Origin: Syngnathus acus
Taxonomy: Eukaryota; Chordata; Actinopteri; Syngnathiformes; Syngnathidae
Assembly: GCF_901709675.1 (NCBI RefSeq)
Contig: NC_051095.1
Span: forward strand, 14,769,456-14,833,455
Direction of reading: 5' to 3'
Length of the DNA: 64,000 nt
Part shown: positions 1 through 13,908 of the stretch, in pieces
How positions within the stretch are numbered: the first letter of the stretch is position 1
Layout of the letters: every line of letters starts with the position of its first letter
Translations under genes and position numbers: made by a program
The notes under the pieces: model-generated
Databases searched by the model: none
The model's input: the letters and a program-made list of their open reading frames with translations, nothing else
What the model was told of the DNA's origin: nothing

Positions 1-80
1 TGTTGGATATTGCTTTACCTGAAACCTCTCCTTGCATCAAAATTAAAAATGAATGCGAAATATTATTGGAAAATTGTAGC

Positions 81-111
<31 letters not shown>

Positions 112-1498
112 GCAGACGTAGTATGGCACATCTTCAACCATACTATACTGTAAGCTCGTGCCATTATAAATGAGGTCAGACTGACTTTTGACCATTGACC
201 ACCAACAGCGCTAATTGTTGAGAGATGCAATTTCCCCCATGCATTCATCATAGTCAGGGTAAATACAGCACAGTAAGTAGAAGGACTGTTATTACTGGGG
301 CTGAGGGGGTGGATGAAGTTTGTTCAGCAGGGTGGGTGCAGCCAGTAACAAAGACATGGGAACAATGCGAGATCTCTGGAAAGAATCGCACCATCCACTC
401 GGAACCGGTCAGTCAGGTTGGGCCTGAACAAATGCTCATTGGGGATCCAGTGACAACCCGTCATTCTGGATCCACGCACATGATGCAGTCAACAGCACAC
501 TGCAGCGCCCAGGAGCCTGCTCCACTGGATCGAGGCGTAGGCGTGGCGACAACCAGACAACCGTCGACGTGCGCAGGTTCATGGAAGGATGCATACTACA
601 CACACAAGTAACCTTTGTGCCGCAAACATATTCATGCGATACCCTGCCGACTCACTGCTGTCCCTCCCACGCACCCTAACCCCACTCCAGGTTTGTCAGA
701 CTTTCCATGTCGCCGCCTTTTTCTCGAGAAGCTCTGACAACCTCCCAGTGGCTACGCTGTTTTGCCTGCCCTGCCAGGACAAGTCTCACATATATCAACA
801 AGCAGCATGTCAGTGCAAACACGGACCTCCTCCAGGTCACCTCAAAAGTGCAGACTCAGAGTCTGTGCCTCTGTGTGATAGACATACTCAAACTAAAATA
901 AAAACTGATTGCCGTAAATGTATGCCACTTGACATTGGATTTTCTCGCACACTCTAATTCACAGATGCCACAAACTGCAATTAAGAAATAGCACTCAATA
1001 GAATAACATGAACGTGTTTGTCAAATAATGATTTTTTTTCTGTAACAATATATCCATATCCTGTGGTTTGAGACAAAATATAAAGCTAATGTATCAGGTT
1101 TTTGTGACCATTCATGTGTGTTACAAAAAAAAAAAAAAATCACTATCTGGGCTTAATGTAACATTATTATGTGGTAGTGTAGTTTCTGCTCGCCAGACAC
1201 TCACATGACAAGTGAAGAGCCTGCTTCTACAGAACTAGGAATGCACAGTGGCGCCCACAGACGGCACCAAGGCAGAAAAATGCTAAACATGACTCGTGTA
1301 ACACACAAAAGATCCTTGGCCCATATGCAACCCAAAAATCATTCTTGTGGTCAGTGTGTAATCTTGTCTGACTGAGCAAACATTCAGAAGCTTTTTACAG
1401 CAATCAGAACCATCAAACCACACCAACCTGATTAATACTTTTTACCAACCTTTTCACAAATGAAATTCGAAATTGATCAATAATTGTAAGATACATAC
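1..1498. other. Non-coding sequence, probable ELF-gene intron
   Basis: No recognisable exon. On the minus strand this is downstream of the ELF-type start exon, so it is most simply its next intron. It contains an (AAT)10 microsatellite at 81-110, short A and T runs, and otherwise unremarkable sequence. The open frames at 225-611 and 589-957 show no recognisable domain and no convincing splice context. Confidence 0.45.
81..110. repeat. (AAT)n microsatellite
   Basis: About ten uninterrupted AAT units. Confidence 0.95.
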
Positions 1499-1570
1499 CT
1501 GGTTGATTTCATCCATCCCGTTACTGGCAAACTCAAACACCAGTTCATTGGGCTGCACTGCGGTGGTCAT
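1499..1570 (-). CDS. First coding exon of an ELF1/ELF4-type ETS transcription factor (partial gene)
   Basis: Reading the minus strand, the exon encodes 24 residues with the core LVFEFASNGMDEINQ and ends in phase 0 at a good donor (CAG|GTATGT). Human ELF1 and ELF4 proteins begin with the same type of peptide (ELF1 LVFEFASN, ELF4 FEFASNGMD) and have a splice junction just after it. This region belongs to the N-terminal acidic segment; the ETS DNA-binding domain would be encoded off the left edge of the window. The exon probably extends upstream as 5'UTR to 1687, where the minus strand reads a strong acceptor (TTTCAG|CTTGTG). FEFASNGMD favours ELF4 and LVFEF fits ELF1, so I leave the paralogue open. 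The family controls haematopoietic and endothelial transcription. Confidence 0.75.
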
Positions 1571-1687
1571 GGCGGTGGCCACTTTGGCTCTTTCTCCACA
1601 CGGACAGTGCCCCCTACAGAGGCCCGAAGCAGACTTTCACAATGCAAGATTGCTTCCTAGTCTGACTTTCTCTTTCTGGACCACAAG
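1571..1687 (-). other. 5'UTR part of the ELF start exon
   Basis: Minus-strand sequence between an acceptor at 1688-1689 and the ELF ATG. A further possible minus-strand donor (CCAG|GTATAG) lies about 80 bp upstream, near 1762, and could mark another untranslated exon. Confidence 0.5.
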
Positions 1688-3559
1688 CTGAAATTCAGAG
1701 GATCAGCCTGGCCCCACCGGAAGCACCCTGGTCCCGCTCAAGATCCACCTCATGCATCTATACCTGGAAGACCAGAAGAAAAGACAGGATGAGACCATGG
1801 CAATTGTCTCCAGTTTGTAATTTCGACATTGATTTCACACTCACAGATTTAGCTAAAGTCCAGCCTTCACAGAGACAAAAAATATTCCACTTTAATTGAC
1901 AGGTGCACTGGTAATAGTAGTAGTAGTAAACAGCTGTGTCCCACTGCTATGGAAGACCAAAAGTGCCAAAATTAAACTGAAATTTGATGAATGAATGAAA
2001 TAGAGGAATAATTATATCTATATAGTTCCCTATTACCATTGGGGATTTAATTAATTTATGACACATTGATTTATTTGATTAATAAATGAAAGATTTGATA
2101 AATTAATGCCATTCATAATTTCATGTTGTATTTATTCATTTGTTTATTTTTGGCATTTCTGGTTCTCTATACACTGCAGTCCACAACCATTTTAAATCAG
2201 CTGGATAAAATGTCAACCTAATCTCTGTAAACATTAAGGCACAAGGCTGGCGATAGAAATGCTTTGCTATCGAAAAACAAAGTCAAAAAAGAAAGAAGTG
2301 GTTCCACCCTGCAGCTGGAATTTGATGGAATTATAATTCAATCAGGACTGACTTTATCGACTGACCCGAATGGCACAAAGTAAGCGTGATATCCTGATGC
2401 TATGGTGACAGTCAGTGAGGCTGGAGTTTGTTTTAAATGACAATTGACTGATAAAAAGATAATAATAATTCATGCCAAAAAAGCAGCTTTGTCGGTAAAA
2501 GTTGACAACTTTTTTAAACGACAATAGACTGTTAATTCAGACCAAAAATAGATGAGCATCTGCATGAAAATCCTTCTTCCTTTTTTTTAACTGCACTGTC
2601 CTGAAAGAACTCCTCGTTATCATGACCGCTCCCTTTACGATGAAGCTCACTCATGGGCGGCATGTTTTCATCACATGATCTGCATGAGGCCTGAGTGAAG
2701 TCTCGCCACACACAAACAACAAGGTCAAAGATCAGCCTTGTGATGTTGCGCTGGATACCCTCGGGCTGGTACTGGAGTAATTGGTTGGGTGGTGGTAGCA
2801 GGGGGAGGGGCGTTGGGAGGTTAATAAGGAATATGTTTTCATGGGGGGGGGGGGGGGGGGTAAGGAGTTTGTTTGCATCAGTGTGCCAAAGAGGCTGATA
2901 CCCACAGGCGTGCAGAAGGACGGGAGTGGGTTGAAGAATTAATGGAGCCCATGGCCACGCACACACACACACATATTTCCCAGAGACTCATGGAACTGGA
3001 GGTCACACGCACACACTCACACACACACGTCTTGCTTTTCCCACTGCTGCAGGGTGGAGAATATTTGCTTTGAACTGTCTTTTGTGAACGCTGCAAGTCC
3101 AAGGTGGAGTCACACAAGCGGGGGTGGAAATGGGCAACCAGCATGCAGACAAGAGTAGTTCAGTGTCAATGGGGATGGGGTCAGTGTGGCCAGTGTAGAA
3201 AAGTAGCAGTGATAAAAGCATATGGGGAGAGATTTGTGGACATATTATTCACACACATTGAGCTTAATTTGTATTCAAAATTGTCAATATATTTGCATAA
3301 AAAGAGTGCACTGTGCTGGAAGAAGATGTGGAGCTGTTCTCTGCACAGCTTGTAATTAGAGCACACATTAATTGTGTGTATGAACGTGAAAGTAGGTACA
3401 CTTTTGGATGCCTTGTGCTATGCAACAGGCAGAAGCTTGAAATTGAATATTTGTCTCGTCGCTTGTAATATACTCAAACTTCGTGATTTATTTATGAAAT
3501 GTAAATCTTAAGTTAACACTGATGTCACCCACATAACGTTGGAGGTACACACTGTACTT

Positions 3560-3912
3560 AGGCTGCACAATATATCGAAAAATTATTGATATTATGGCAT
3601 TAGCCCAAGTACAATACATGTCAAGATCATATCAGACATGCAATAATTTTCTCACGCAATCACATTCTTTTATCTAAATTTGATTAGTCAGACGCAAACT
3701 TAAATGTGCATCCAATATTTGAGCATTATCTGGGGTAATTAAAATTAATTAGCTAATAATACACTAAGCTTGCTTAATTTGCAGCATAAAAACAACAATT
3801 ATGTCATTAGATAATAACAAATGTAGTTACGTACATGTTATATATCAACATTGCTTTCTTCAAAAGCCATTGCGCTTGTATGTGTGATATTTTTCCAACA
3901 TCAAGCAGCCCT
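3560..3912. mobile_element. MITE-like element with GGCTGC terminal inverted repeats
   Basis: The left end reads AGGCTGCACAATATATCG and the right end, reverse-complemented, reads AGGGCTGCTTGATG. Both are followed about 10 bp inside by AAAAAT. The ends resemble a widespread fish MITE beginning AGGGCTGCACGATAT. There is no coding capacity, and the target duplication could not be set. Confidence 0.45.
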
Positions 3913-5933
3913 GCTTAGTATATCCCAGCACTGATAAAAACGGTCCAGTTGCCATAGTGCTAGCTCCGAGAGAGGCATCCATTAGCGTGAAGCAGGCTGC
4001 ACATTATCCTGCGCACATGACAACAGCTGCCTTGTCCCGACGAATAAGTCAGACTGCTGCATCATGAAGAGACAATGAAGAAGAAGAGGAGGAAGACAAA
4101 GGGAGGAGTTGCACAGTCAACGCATAATAGCTTACAAAGTAAATAGAGTGGTGGGACCCAAGAGTTTTAAAATCGTGATTACAAAACCAGATGACACAGA
4201 AGTGTGTCGTATGGAATGTGGACTCGGTTGAACACAAGCTCCAAATAATGACACTGAAAAACAAATAGCAGGCAAATGCTTTGTTACTTAATCAATGAAC
4301 AGATGGCTGATCTAATATATTGATTGTTCATTCAGTGAAGTTAGCAGGCAGGGTATTTGGGTGTGTTTGTTGATTTTTTTGCAGGATTACGTCAAACGTG
4401 CACAACTTATTTGGATGAAACTTAGTGTGAGGATGGACCGTTTCACACAACAACCAACTATAGCTGATGCTACAAATAACCTAATAATAAACAATATAAA
4501 GTAGTTTTATTTTCAAGTTGTATTATTTTATTTTACTATTTATTTTTAATAGAATTTAGATATAGTATTATATATGCATATAAATTGCATAACAGTTTTT
4601 AATAATTTTTTTATTTGCTTTGATTTGTCCATGATTTGTCATGCTAGGTTAAAAGATTTATTGTTTAGTTAATATATTGTTGTTTTTTGTCTTTGTTTTA
4701 TTAATAAGATATATCTAAACAATATATTATTTAATTACTTAATTATGTTATTATTATTATTATTATTGGCTTCACAATAAATGTCATTTGGTGCAATATA
4801 CTGCCTCATTTTGTAAGAGCATTGCAAAAAGACATTCTCACCATTATTGTTGTTCTGCGCTAAACTGAGGGATTCAAGTCGTGTCTTATTATGTATGTAT
4901 TATGTATTATCAGATTGTGTAAACTCCTTTCTCATACACTTTTTGTGGTAGTCCACAGTAAATGCCAAACGTGTTTATATGTTTGTATGTAATATGTAGC
5001 TCTCTTTTTCATTAGTTCAAATGATGAAAATCTCAAATTAATTCTTAGCTAAAATGTTGCCACAGCATTGCATTTCACACAACACTGGTCATTGTCAATT
5101 TGTTAAGTTTTAAGATCTCCAAAATCCCAAAAGTCAAATGTATTCACTATACTGCAAGAGCATGGGTAACATTCATTACATTTGCCTTGTTTATAATTAC
5201 TGTTCACTGACAGGTTCTTTAGTCAAGATTATCAGCAGTTGCGGAGCTATAAATAGAGCAAAATCTCGTCAGCTGCTGGCATTGTAAACGTCCCATAACA
5301 GATATGCACACGGGACTGATAGCCTCCAGCAAATTTAATTTAACGGAGCACTGATTTAACGGACGCAAACACCGGGCCGCCGAGGAAATTGTTCCAATCT
5401 GTTTGACGCTAACGTTAATCTAGATTTCAAAGTGTGCAGGTTTGTTATTCCTTCGGGTTGAATTGATTGTTTCCAGGACTTTTAGGTAGCTGTGATGGCA
5501 GAGTATGCAGCACATAGCGTTCAGCTCCACCCTGAATATATGACAACTGTTGTTGCCAGTTGCAATAACAACCAATTAGAGGCAGGATACATGAACAAAT
5601 GGAGTATTCCCATAAAACCCTTCGCGTGCACACACATACATATACACACCCTCTTTTTTTTTTTGCTTTATTCTCCTCAGCTGAGCTCATTGTTGACCAT
5701 GAAAGGAGGTAGTTGAAGCCAGCAGAATAACTGTGCAGTGACTCACTCTGTACACATGTGATGAGTGCAAACATTGTGGGATGCAAGAAATAAGGACCCA
5801 GGCAAGCAAATCTTGAATTATCAGCAACTTTCAGCTCAGATTACAAAAAAATATGTATTAGATTTTCTCGGGGCGTATCATTCTGAAGGTGATGAAGATA
5901 TGAGACAAAAGGCTATTCTTCTGTGTTTAAATT

Positions 5934-5990
5934 ACACACACGTGCGCGCACACACACACGCACACACATACACACACACACAAACACGTC
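5934..5990. repeat. CA-rich microsatellite
   Basis: Imperfect CA array with interspersed CG and TA dinucleotides. Confidence 0.9.
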
Positions 5991-8469
5991 AGAAGCTGAA
6001 CACCTGCGTCCTGAATTGAGAGTAGCCGGAAGAGGATTTAACACAGCAGAGGTAAAGAAGCAAAGCTTGGAGCACTTGACTATTCCAGTGCATAATTATT
6101 CGTCTTGGCGTTATTGCAACATATCATGCACTATTAGAACTAAGCCAGTATTACATCTCTCTCTTAAAGGTAGCAAATGATTTGCTGTCTTCGATATAAT
6201 AAAATATATTTGTTTTAGAAGCAAGTGTATGTTGAAGCCTAAATCCCAGCTGAATTCAGAAGGGTAAACCCTGGACACTATTCCATGCTGGGTGCACACA
6301 AATCAGATTAGAGTACCCCTACACCATCAGAGACCATTGAAAGTGAGTATGTTTGCTGTAATGTCTTACTTTGTGGATCTGATCAATGGCATTGATGAAT
6401 CAGCAAACCCATCACTGATTTTGCATGGATCCGATCAGATCGATGTAAAGTCTACAAGTATATAATTGTTCATCTTTGAAGTACTGCAACATATCTGGCA
6501 AGTATTGTTAATCAAGAGGTCGTCACAGCATATCAAGCATTTCCGACTATTATATATCGCTACCACAGTGGTTGGTTGGGTGGCACCTCCAAACGTCATG
6601 CACTATCGTCCCTATTACACTAATACGATTTGCATTGGAGGCTTCACAGGACCATCGTGAGAGTTCTGGCAAATTCTTCGACAAACCGACAACAAAAATT
6701 AGGCATCCAACAGAAACAGCAATACTCTATGCATTATGTGGCAACTTGGTTCACTGGAAAGTAGCGGGATGCCGCCGCTGTCATGCATTGCCCATTGCAT
6801 TAGCTGTCAATCTGACACTACACTAATTCAATTGTTTAGCCAAACTATGGTATTACACATTATTATCACAGTCTGCTTCAAGCCAACTATGTGATTTTTC
6901 ACCAGTGTGAGATAAAGACATCGACTGACTCATGCGGCGGTCATACAGTACATCACCCAGACACTCTGCCAACAAAGAAAACCATTTCCATGAAAAGAAA
7001 AAAAAATGTCCACCACTATGTTATTGAACATTGTCAGCACAGCCGCTGTTTTTGCAGGATCTGCCCGGTTCCTGTCAAGGAAGTGACTCAATGATATGAC
7101 GCTCATTGCTGGAGCTTGGCGATAGCCAGCGTGGGTAAGTGCGGGATGGAGTTAGTCAGTCTTTGGACAGCGGCTTACCGCTACTTTTCTTTTTGGCAGC
7201 TTGTACTCATTTGTCACCAAACTATGCAACAAGTACCAAGCGTCAGGGGAAATTCTGGTGATCTCCTAGGTAAAGAATGGCTCAGCTCATGAATGAAAAC
7301 ATAGTTGCATCAATCTGGATCTATATTACAATCCTCCCACCACTCCATAAAAACAGATTTTACAAGAACCAGTTAACTAGCAAACACGTAAAAACAGTGA
7401 AGATGTTTCCCTAAATGTAGATCATAGTAAGTCTATTGAGCCAAATGATATTACCTAATGAATGAAGCGGGTAAAATATCTTGGACAAGATTAACAGCTG
7501 CTTTGTACAGCTGTTCAGATCAAACGCGAGGTGAGCATTTCTGGCGGTGCAAATCAAACAAATGGCCACACAGCAGGCAGTCCATTTCGGGAATGTACTA
7601 CATCACCCACAACGTCCTGTACAGGTGGTTTTTGACTCCAGGTTCTAGAACAATGGAGGAAAGAAATTCCATTGTAGTCACCCCGAGCTCTACAACACAG
7701 TCAACTAGCCATACCTTACTACTTAACATGCAGCAGCAGAACAAGCACAGACAAAAACAACATGTTGAAATAAAAACAATGCAGAGCCATATTATTGCAA
7801 TCTGTGGGACCGCGCCAAAAAGAATCAAGCTTGGAGAATGAGGAGTGTGGAACTTGGCCTATTTGGTGAGTGGACTAAACCAAGATAACATTTAGCAGTA
7901 ACACAACCACTGGCCATCAGATTCAAACTTGTTTTATTTTTCTCTCAGACAAGGGGGAGCACCTCCTCTTTTCTGCTTGAAGTAACAACCATCATATAGC
8001 GCTCCGGCAAGCAAACGCACACGTGGGGCGATTCGAAATTTCGTGTTCAGTATGAACGTATCGCAAGGCTTACTAAAAAAAAAAAAAAAAAAACACGTCT
8101 CGCCATGCAAACTGCACATTGCAATCGAGTGAAGTAAAGGACTTGCAATAGTATGGAAGAGGGCCATGTGTTTTTGCTGATGGCAAACTGCACCTCCAAA
8201 AGCCTAATGGCATCTAATGAACAGCAGCAGGCCCATCAGAGCCTCGCATCAGAGGGCATTCGAGGCTGTTGCGCTGTGCCAGAGCCAAAAAGACGAGTGG
8301 AATTTAATCTCATCTCCTGCGAACCTTGTACTTTTCCATTCGGGCTGAGAGTGACTTAAGGAGAAGGATGCATGCTTCTCTTAAACAGCAGTGACAAGGT
8401 GGCCTTTTTTAAAAAAAAAAAAAAAAGGGTGAAACTGAGAAATTAAGTTTCATATATGAGACATGACAG

Positions 8470-8903
8470 AGAACTCTAGCTTTTTGACCTTTGTAAATAA
8501 ATAAATAAATAAATAAACAAACAACTCATGCATTTATTCAGTGAGGAAAAAAATCCCACCTGAAGAAATAATTCAAAACCACAATTACTGCCACCCCGAT
8601 GTTAAACAGCACCTAATCTCCTGTACTGTTTCACAAGATGGGAGAATCCAGAAAGACCATTCCTCTTTGCACAATCTCGCTGAATCATACAGCCACCTGG
8701 GTCCTTCCCTCTGCACTCTCCACTTTAGTTCACTCCACATGTTTTCAATGGGGTGGAGGTCTGGGGAATGAGGTGGCCATGGGAGGAGCTTGTCTGGTGA
8801 GCTATTTCTATAACTTTCAGTATTAGAGTATGCTTCTGCAAAAAAAAAAAAAAAAAAATCACATCTTAACCAGGAGTGCCAATAAATATGGAGGGTGCTG
8901 TAT
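8470..8903 (-). mobile_element. Internally deleted Tc1-like transposon relic
   Basis: On the minus strand, about 8590-8790 translates to the C-terminal end of a Tc1/mariner transposase, including PHSPDLHPIENMWSELK. This corresponds to the SPDLNPIEN block around the last acidic residue of the DDE catalytic triad. The high-coordinate end reads GCCAATAAATATGGAGGG before CTGTA, the usual outer end of fish Tc1 elements. The N-terminal and central transposase are missing between this terminus and the C-terminal fragment, so the copy is an internal deletion. The low-coordinate end is not clear; it may be at the AATAAATGCATGAG-like sequence near 8525 or beyond the (AAAT)n tract. The copy is non-functional. 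Confidence 0.75.
8494..8520. repeat. (AAAT)n microsatellite
   Basis: Short tetranucleotide array adjoining the Tc1 relic. Confidence 0.85.
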
Positions 8904-8909
8904 ACAATG

Positions 8910-11900
8910 CGTGTGTGTGTATGATCATTTGTGAAAGAAATACTCTGGACACTATAGAGACATCGCATATGCAAAACCCACACACTGACCTGCAAGTTAG
9001 GCACAGGCAGGAAAACCATCGCAGAGCAGCTACTTCCTGTCTGTTAAACCACACTCTGAGCAACATTTCTCTGTGTCGCGGAAACTTCTCAACGCCCTCC
9101 CCCCACCCCCCGCTTCCTTTGCAAACATCACTATGCCCTTGCGTAGTATCGTTTCCACAAAGAATTCTACAGAAAAACTGCGATATATTTAACATTCCAT
9201 TAAAAAAATAACCAAACGTACACATCCACAAAGCCAAAGGGAGGGGACGAGCACATCTGCGCCTGGCTTCCAAATTTAACATGATAATATAGAAAAGCTG
9301 CCTTTACTACATTGACAATTTCACATTTTAATGAAAGAAATATATGGATAACTAAAATGGAGAACTAAAATTAAAGCATTCAAAACATAGTTACAGATTG
9401 TTTGACAACGTATGAAGCAAACACGTCTGTAAATGTAGCAAGGGGCCGTGTGTCACAAGAACAGGAAATTAAATTGCAGATAGCTTCTTCTGAAAAAGCC
9501 CTCAAACACGAGTTACACTGGGATATGATGAGAGGTAGCATCTGGATCTTGTCAGAAAAATACCTTGTCACGCAGCCAGTATCCAAAAATCCTACTGAAA
9601 ATTGGACTGATATTTTAAAAGAGCCACTTGTAAGATAAAGAACAACTGAATATTTGTGATCATTTTACTAAACTGAAAATAGCTCATTTCTAACAATATG
9701 CAATATAATCATATAAAAACTCATTGCTGGGTATTTGCTTTATTGACTATGGGGAAAAGTACCAATCCATATTTTGATGATGGGATAATATCTATACCTG
9801 AAGGTTCTGAACTCCTTAATCCGTGCCAATTCTCAATGGTAATGCTCCTCGTGAAGATGAATTTTGAGACATGTTAAGAACCTTAAAGCTTTGTTGATGT
9901 CAATGCATTCCTCATTTTTATTTCTCAGTCTAACAAGCCAACATTTGTGTCAGATATCGAGGACAGCCAGGTTGTGAAATTTCAGTCACTTTAGCATAAA
10001 GTGGGCCATCAAAGACACACAAATATTTGTATTTATTGTATCGATGTGTCAAAATGAATTAATGATGATCAGATGGCTACAATATATTCAAACACTTTTA
10101 TGACAAAAAAGCGTGTGCGTGCGTGTGTGCGTGTGTCTGTGGCCTGCTTGATTTGATGTGCGTGCGTGTGAATGTGTGCGTGCATGTGTGTGTGTGTGAG
10201 AGCAATGTGATTCATGACCTGACACGGAAAGCCATATTGTCTTCTATTTATACACAACACATTCAAACAAATGTGGAAATCTACCGGAATGTCCAGAGTG
10301 AACTGACAAGAAATTAAGGCAATCAAAGTTCCATTGCCAATGATAAAGGGAGTTCCCTTCAATTTTTACACATGTAAACCATACCAGCAGCAAATTCGAA
10401 ATCAGACGCGAGTAAAACGAAAACAAATTGTATTCCTGATCGTTAACTCGACACCAGCATGCATATGTCGGCAGCTAGTATGAACTTTGCCGTCTTTGCA
10501 GGTGGCATAATGGGAAGGTGAGGCCTGGGAAGCGGGTACCAGGCTGCTGCCGCCGCATACCAAACAGGTCCGGACACAGGCGGGCTGGCTGATGTGTCCA
10601 CCCATAATGAGATACGTTGCAATGTGCAGAAAACACAGCACGCCCTCGCGGAGAACAGAGATCCAAGTGAACCTGTTTTCCTGCCTCCCGGACACTTGGG
10701 GGTCAAGCTTGGGATTAAGGACATGGTGGCTGTTTCGTAAACAAGATCATCAGCATTTTATGGGCTTAATTGTGGTCTATCTAGTTTCATACGTCTATTT
10801 TCTACAGTACTTGGGGTACACCCTAGACACCTCTTAAAAGTTATCAGACGTGATGTAGCTTAAAAGGAAAGAATCATGTACTGTGTGTGCCACTCATCAA
10901 TCTGACATCCAAGAAAATTCAAAGTTGCTTATGCTCGGGCGGGATCATGTCAATTGGCCCAACGGAAACATCACAACGCGGTAATTCAGAACAGCTCGCT
11001 CACATACACATCTTCAAACACGCTAGATATCTACTTGGTGGTTTGATTTCACGCTTGAAGGGTGGGCAGGTACACCAGAGTTCTTAGAACTTCTAAGTAT
11101 TTATACAGAAGGAAATTTACTAAGACTAATAATGCAATCCATGTTACTGTTTTCTACAGGAATAAAAAAATGATGTGCAAAACACAGTTCTATGCAATTA
11201 GTAAAAAAACAAAAAGGTTTGCCCTACCCACATAAATTCCCAAACTTTTGGTATCCTCAAAGCACCAACCACTATTCCACAGCTACTTGCATTAAATCAG
11301 CTCTTGTCCCACCCTCTTCTTCAGCACTGATGGAGACAGCCTGGCTTATCACACCATTTGATATAGGTCAGTGTGGTATTGGGTGGCGCTGGCCAATGTA
11401 TTCTGTCTAATCTTTGTGCCTACAAAGCATAGCATTAAAGTGCTGCGTCATCACTTTGTTGCGTACTTGAAAAACGGCGGGAGGCGTGGAATGGGAGGGG
11501 GCTGAAACTGTGAAGGAACAAGTCAACAAGTCATGACGGTTAACTCATCCTTACAACATTGGGCTTTTTTTTCTTCCTTTGTCCGACTAATACTCAACAC
11601 AGCTCAATCAGTCCCACCTCTTTGGAGAAGTGCAAGGATGGTGCGGGTCAATATTTGCCAAAGGTTTCATAAAGTACGGAGCTTTATGGGCTCAGGTGAC
11701 AATGAAGGATAATAAAGTTCCCGCTTGCAGACTTGTGTAACCATACATTGACACCCGTGTTAATTTTTAACAGATGGCAATAATGACGTTTGATTAACAC
11801 ATAACCCTTGCTTGGTGAAATGTCTTTAGTAATAACAGTTGGCTTGTAAAGCAACCCTTGAATAATGAGCAACTGAGCAACTGGCAGGGGGTGTGACAAT

Positions 11901-12500
11901 CTGATGACAATCCCCTATGCAAAATACACCAAGGTAAACAGGGAGTGGCTGTTGCCCAGCAACCAAAGCAGAGAAAAGCCTCACGAGAACAAGAAAGCAG
12001 GTGGGCTTCTCTAAAGACCCCATTTCCATAGGGTGGAATAGGACTGCTCAAAACATATACATATATGTAAAGTAATTTAAACATGCATAACATTCATTTT
12101 CAGCAATTACGTTTGCTCCCAGAAACCAGTCAACTACTCATATTACCTTTATTATGATAAATTAAAATCAGGTAAGTTATGTCTGGCACCATCTTATCAG
12201 TGTTGTAATCTTTAAGGTTTAATCATTTAAGGTAAGTATTAAGTATAAGTAAATTATACTTATCAACTAAAGCCGGCAGGTAAACCCCTGTGATGGGTGC
12301 GGGGGGTTGTAGGCGGGCCGTTTGTTGTCAGGCTTTACTGGTTGATTTTAAATTGCAAAGTCGTTGTTGTAATCAACTCTAAAGTACTTTGCGTACACAT
12401 TGTATGGTAAGGTGCTATAGAAACTAGAAACTGAGTTGACTTGACTTTGACTTTTGCAAAAACAATGTTTACAATGTTAAGTGAAATATTCATTTATTCA
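8910..12500. other. Non-coding stretch, probable ELF intron
   Basis: No supported exon. A GT-rich microsatellite lies at 10109-10200. A GC-richer, CpG-containing patch lies at about 10440-10730, and I could not assign a function to it. Open frames here show no recognisable domain. Confidence 0.45.
10109..10200. repeat. GT-rich microsatellite
   Basis: Imperfect GTGTGC/GTGCGT array interrupted by short unique sequence. Confidence 0.85.
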
Positions 12501-12504
12501 TTCA

Positions 12505-12838
12505 TTTTACCAACTGCCTGTCCTCATGTGAGTCGCTGGCACTCTTGAGCCTAATCCAGCTGTCTTTGGGCGGTAGGCGGGGTACACCCTGAACTGGTTG
12601 CCAGCCAATATCAGGGTACACACATTGACAAAAGCATCCGCACGCAGGGGGATTTTATAACTCTATGCACACAGTGTCTACTATGCAACTATGCATGTTT
12701 TTGGAATCTAGGAAGAAACTGGGGTACCTGGAAAAATCCCACCCACGGGGGAGAACATGCAAACCGAACAACAGGAAGGCCAAAGCCCAGAGTCAAACCC
12801 ATGACCTCTGAACTGTGATGCAGACATGCCGCCGTTAA
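12505..12838 (+). repeat. Dispersed fish repeat, copy 1
   Basis: The sequence carries the hallmarks of a widespread percomorph repeat: CTGGTTGCCAGCCAAT, then GGAAGAAACTGGGGTACC, GAGAACATGCAAAC, AACAGGAAGGCC, and a degenerate end reading CCCATGACCTCTGAACTGTG. Three more related pieces occur in this window. It is non-coding and the class is not certain. Confidence 0.7.
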
Positions 12839-13908
12839 ATGAAATGATCAATTTTAATTGAAGTTAACAGTTAAAACTCACTAAGGTTTTTTAGACATCT
12901 GCTATCTTAAGCGGCATAATACCATAATTGACATAACTTCAACATTGTTTTCTAAAACCACCCAAAAAAACTACTTGCATAACATGATTTCGCTTTATCA
13001 TGCAAATACAAAATGCAGAACAACAAAAGGTTGTTTAACAGCATACTAACTGCAAGACACAATTTTTAGAGTCATCACTTCAAATAATCCCACAACTATG
13101 GTACTCGTAACTTGTCGGCTTCTTAGGTTAAGATAAGTAGCTTCATCACGTTAGAATTCCATTAATGCCATTAATTCTAACAATGTCAATAAGTAATAGA
13201 AACAAAAGACTTTTTCTATTAAGAATTTAAGCAAGTGTTTCCCACAGGTCGAGAATGTTTGGTATTTAGTGACATGACGTGTGGCGGCGCCACTTATGGC
13301 AGGTGCATACTATAATAAGCATTTAGACAAAGTTGGGAAAAATAGACTCCGCTCTTTAATTCGGCCCACTGAGCAATTCCATGATCTATAATATCCTATT
13401 TGAAAGCTTTGAAGAACCACTTGTTATCATTTAGTCTGGTTTAATAAACTATATCAGTTCATACGTTTGGAAATGAAGAAACACTAGCTGAGACGTTCCC
13501 CGCAGTCATTAAGAGCAGACACATTTCCATGCAGAATCATGAGGGAAATCAATTGTACTCCCCATATGCATTCGTGGTTAACGTCTCTCAGTGTAAAAGG
13601 CTCACTCACACACAAACCTATTTTACACTCTGTGTTTGGAAACACGTTACCTCATACAGGGTGGAGACCAGACAGCTTTGCACTCAGTGTGTTTTGAACA
13701 GAACAGTGTTGACAAAGCAATTGAAAGGACAACAATATTATCAATGCTGGGGAGAGGCAAACACAACAGACTTTTTTAATGAGTCTCTTCCCTCTGCTTT
13801 TATCGCACATGCAGTAAACCTACAAGCCACTGTACATACACAACTTTACTAGACATTGTTCTTTTACCAGGATATGGGACATTTCCACAGGTTTATGACA
13901 TATATATA

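Larger units (their letters stand above)
1690..8460. other. Long non-coding stretch with microsatellites and one MITE
   Basis: No exon could be supported on either strand. Contents seen: an 18-nt G run (2843-2860), CA repeats (2959-2974, 3007-3028), a MITE-like element (3560-3912), AT-rich sequence (4450-5100), and a CA/CG-rich microsatellite (5934-5990). It lies between the ELF start exon and its probable first exon, so it is most likely intronic. Confidence 0.5.

Noticed and set aside
2-176. Open plus-strand frame at the window start reading through the (AAT)n repeat
   Set aside because: The poly-Asn stretch comes from the microsatellite, and no domain or splice signal supports coding.
225-957. 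Two overlapping plus-strand frames (128 and 122 aa)
   Set aside because: No homology recognised, and different frames overlap, which suggests shadows.
8876-9211. 111-aa plus-strand frame
   Set aside because: Begins within the Tc1 terminus and shows no domain.
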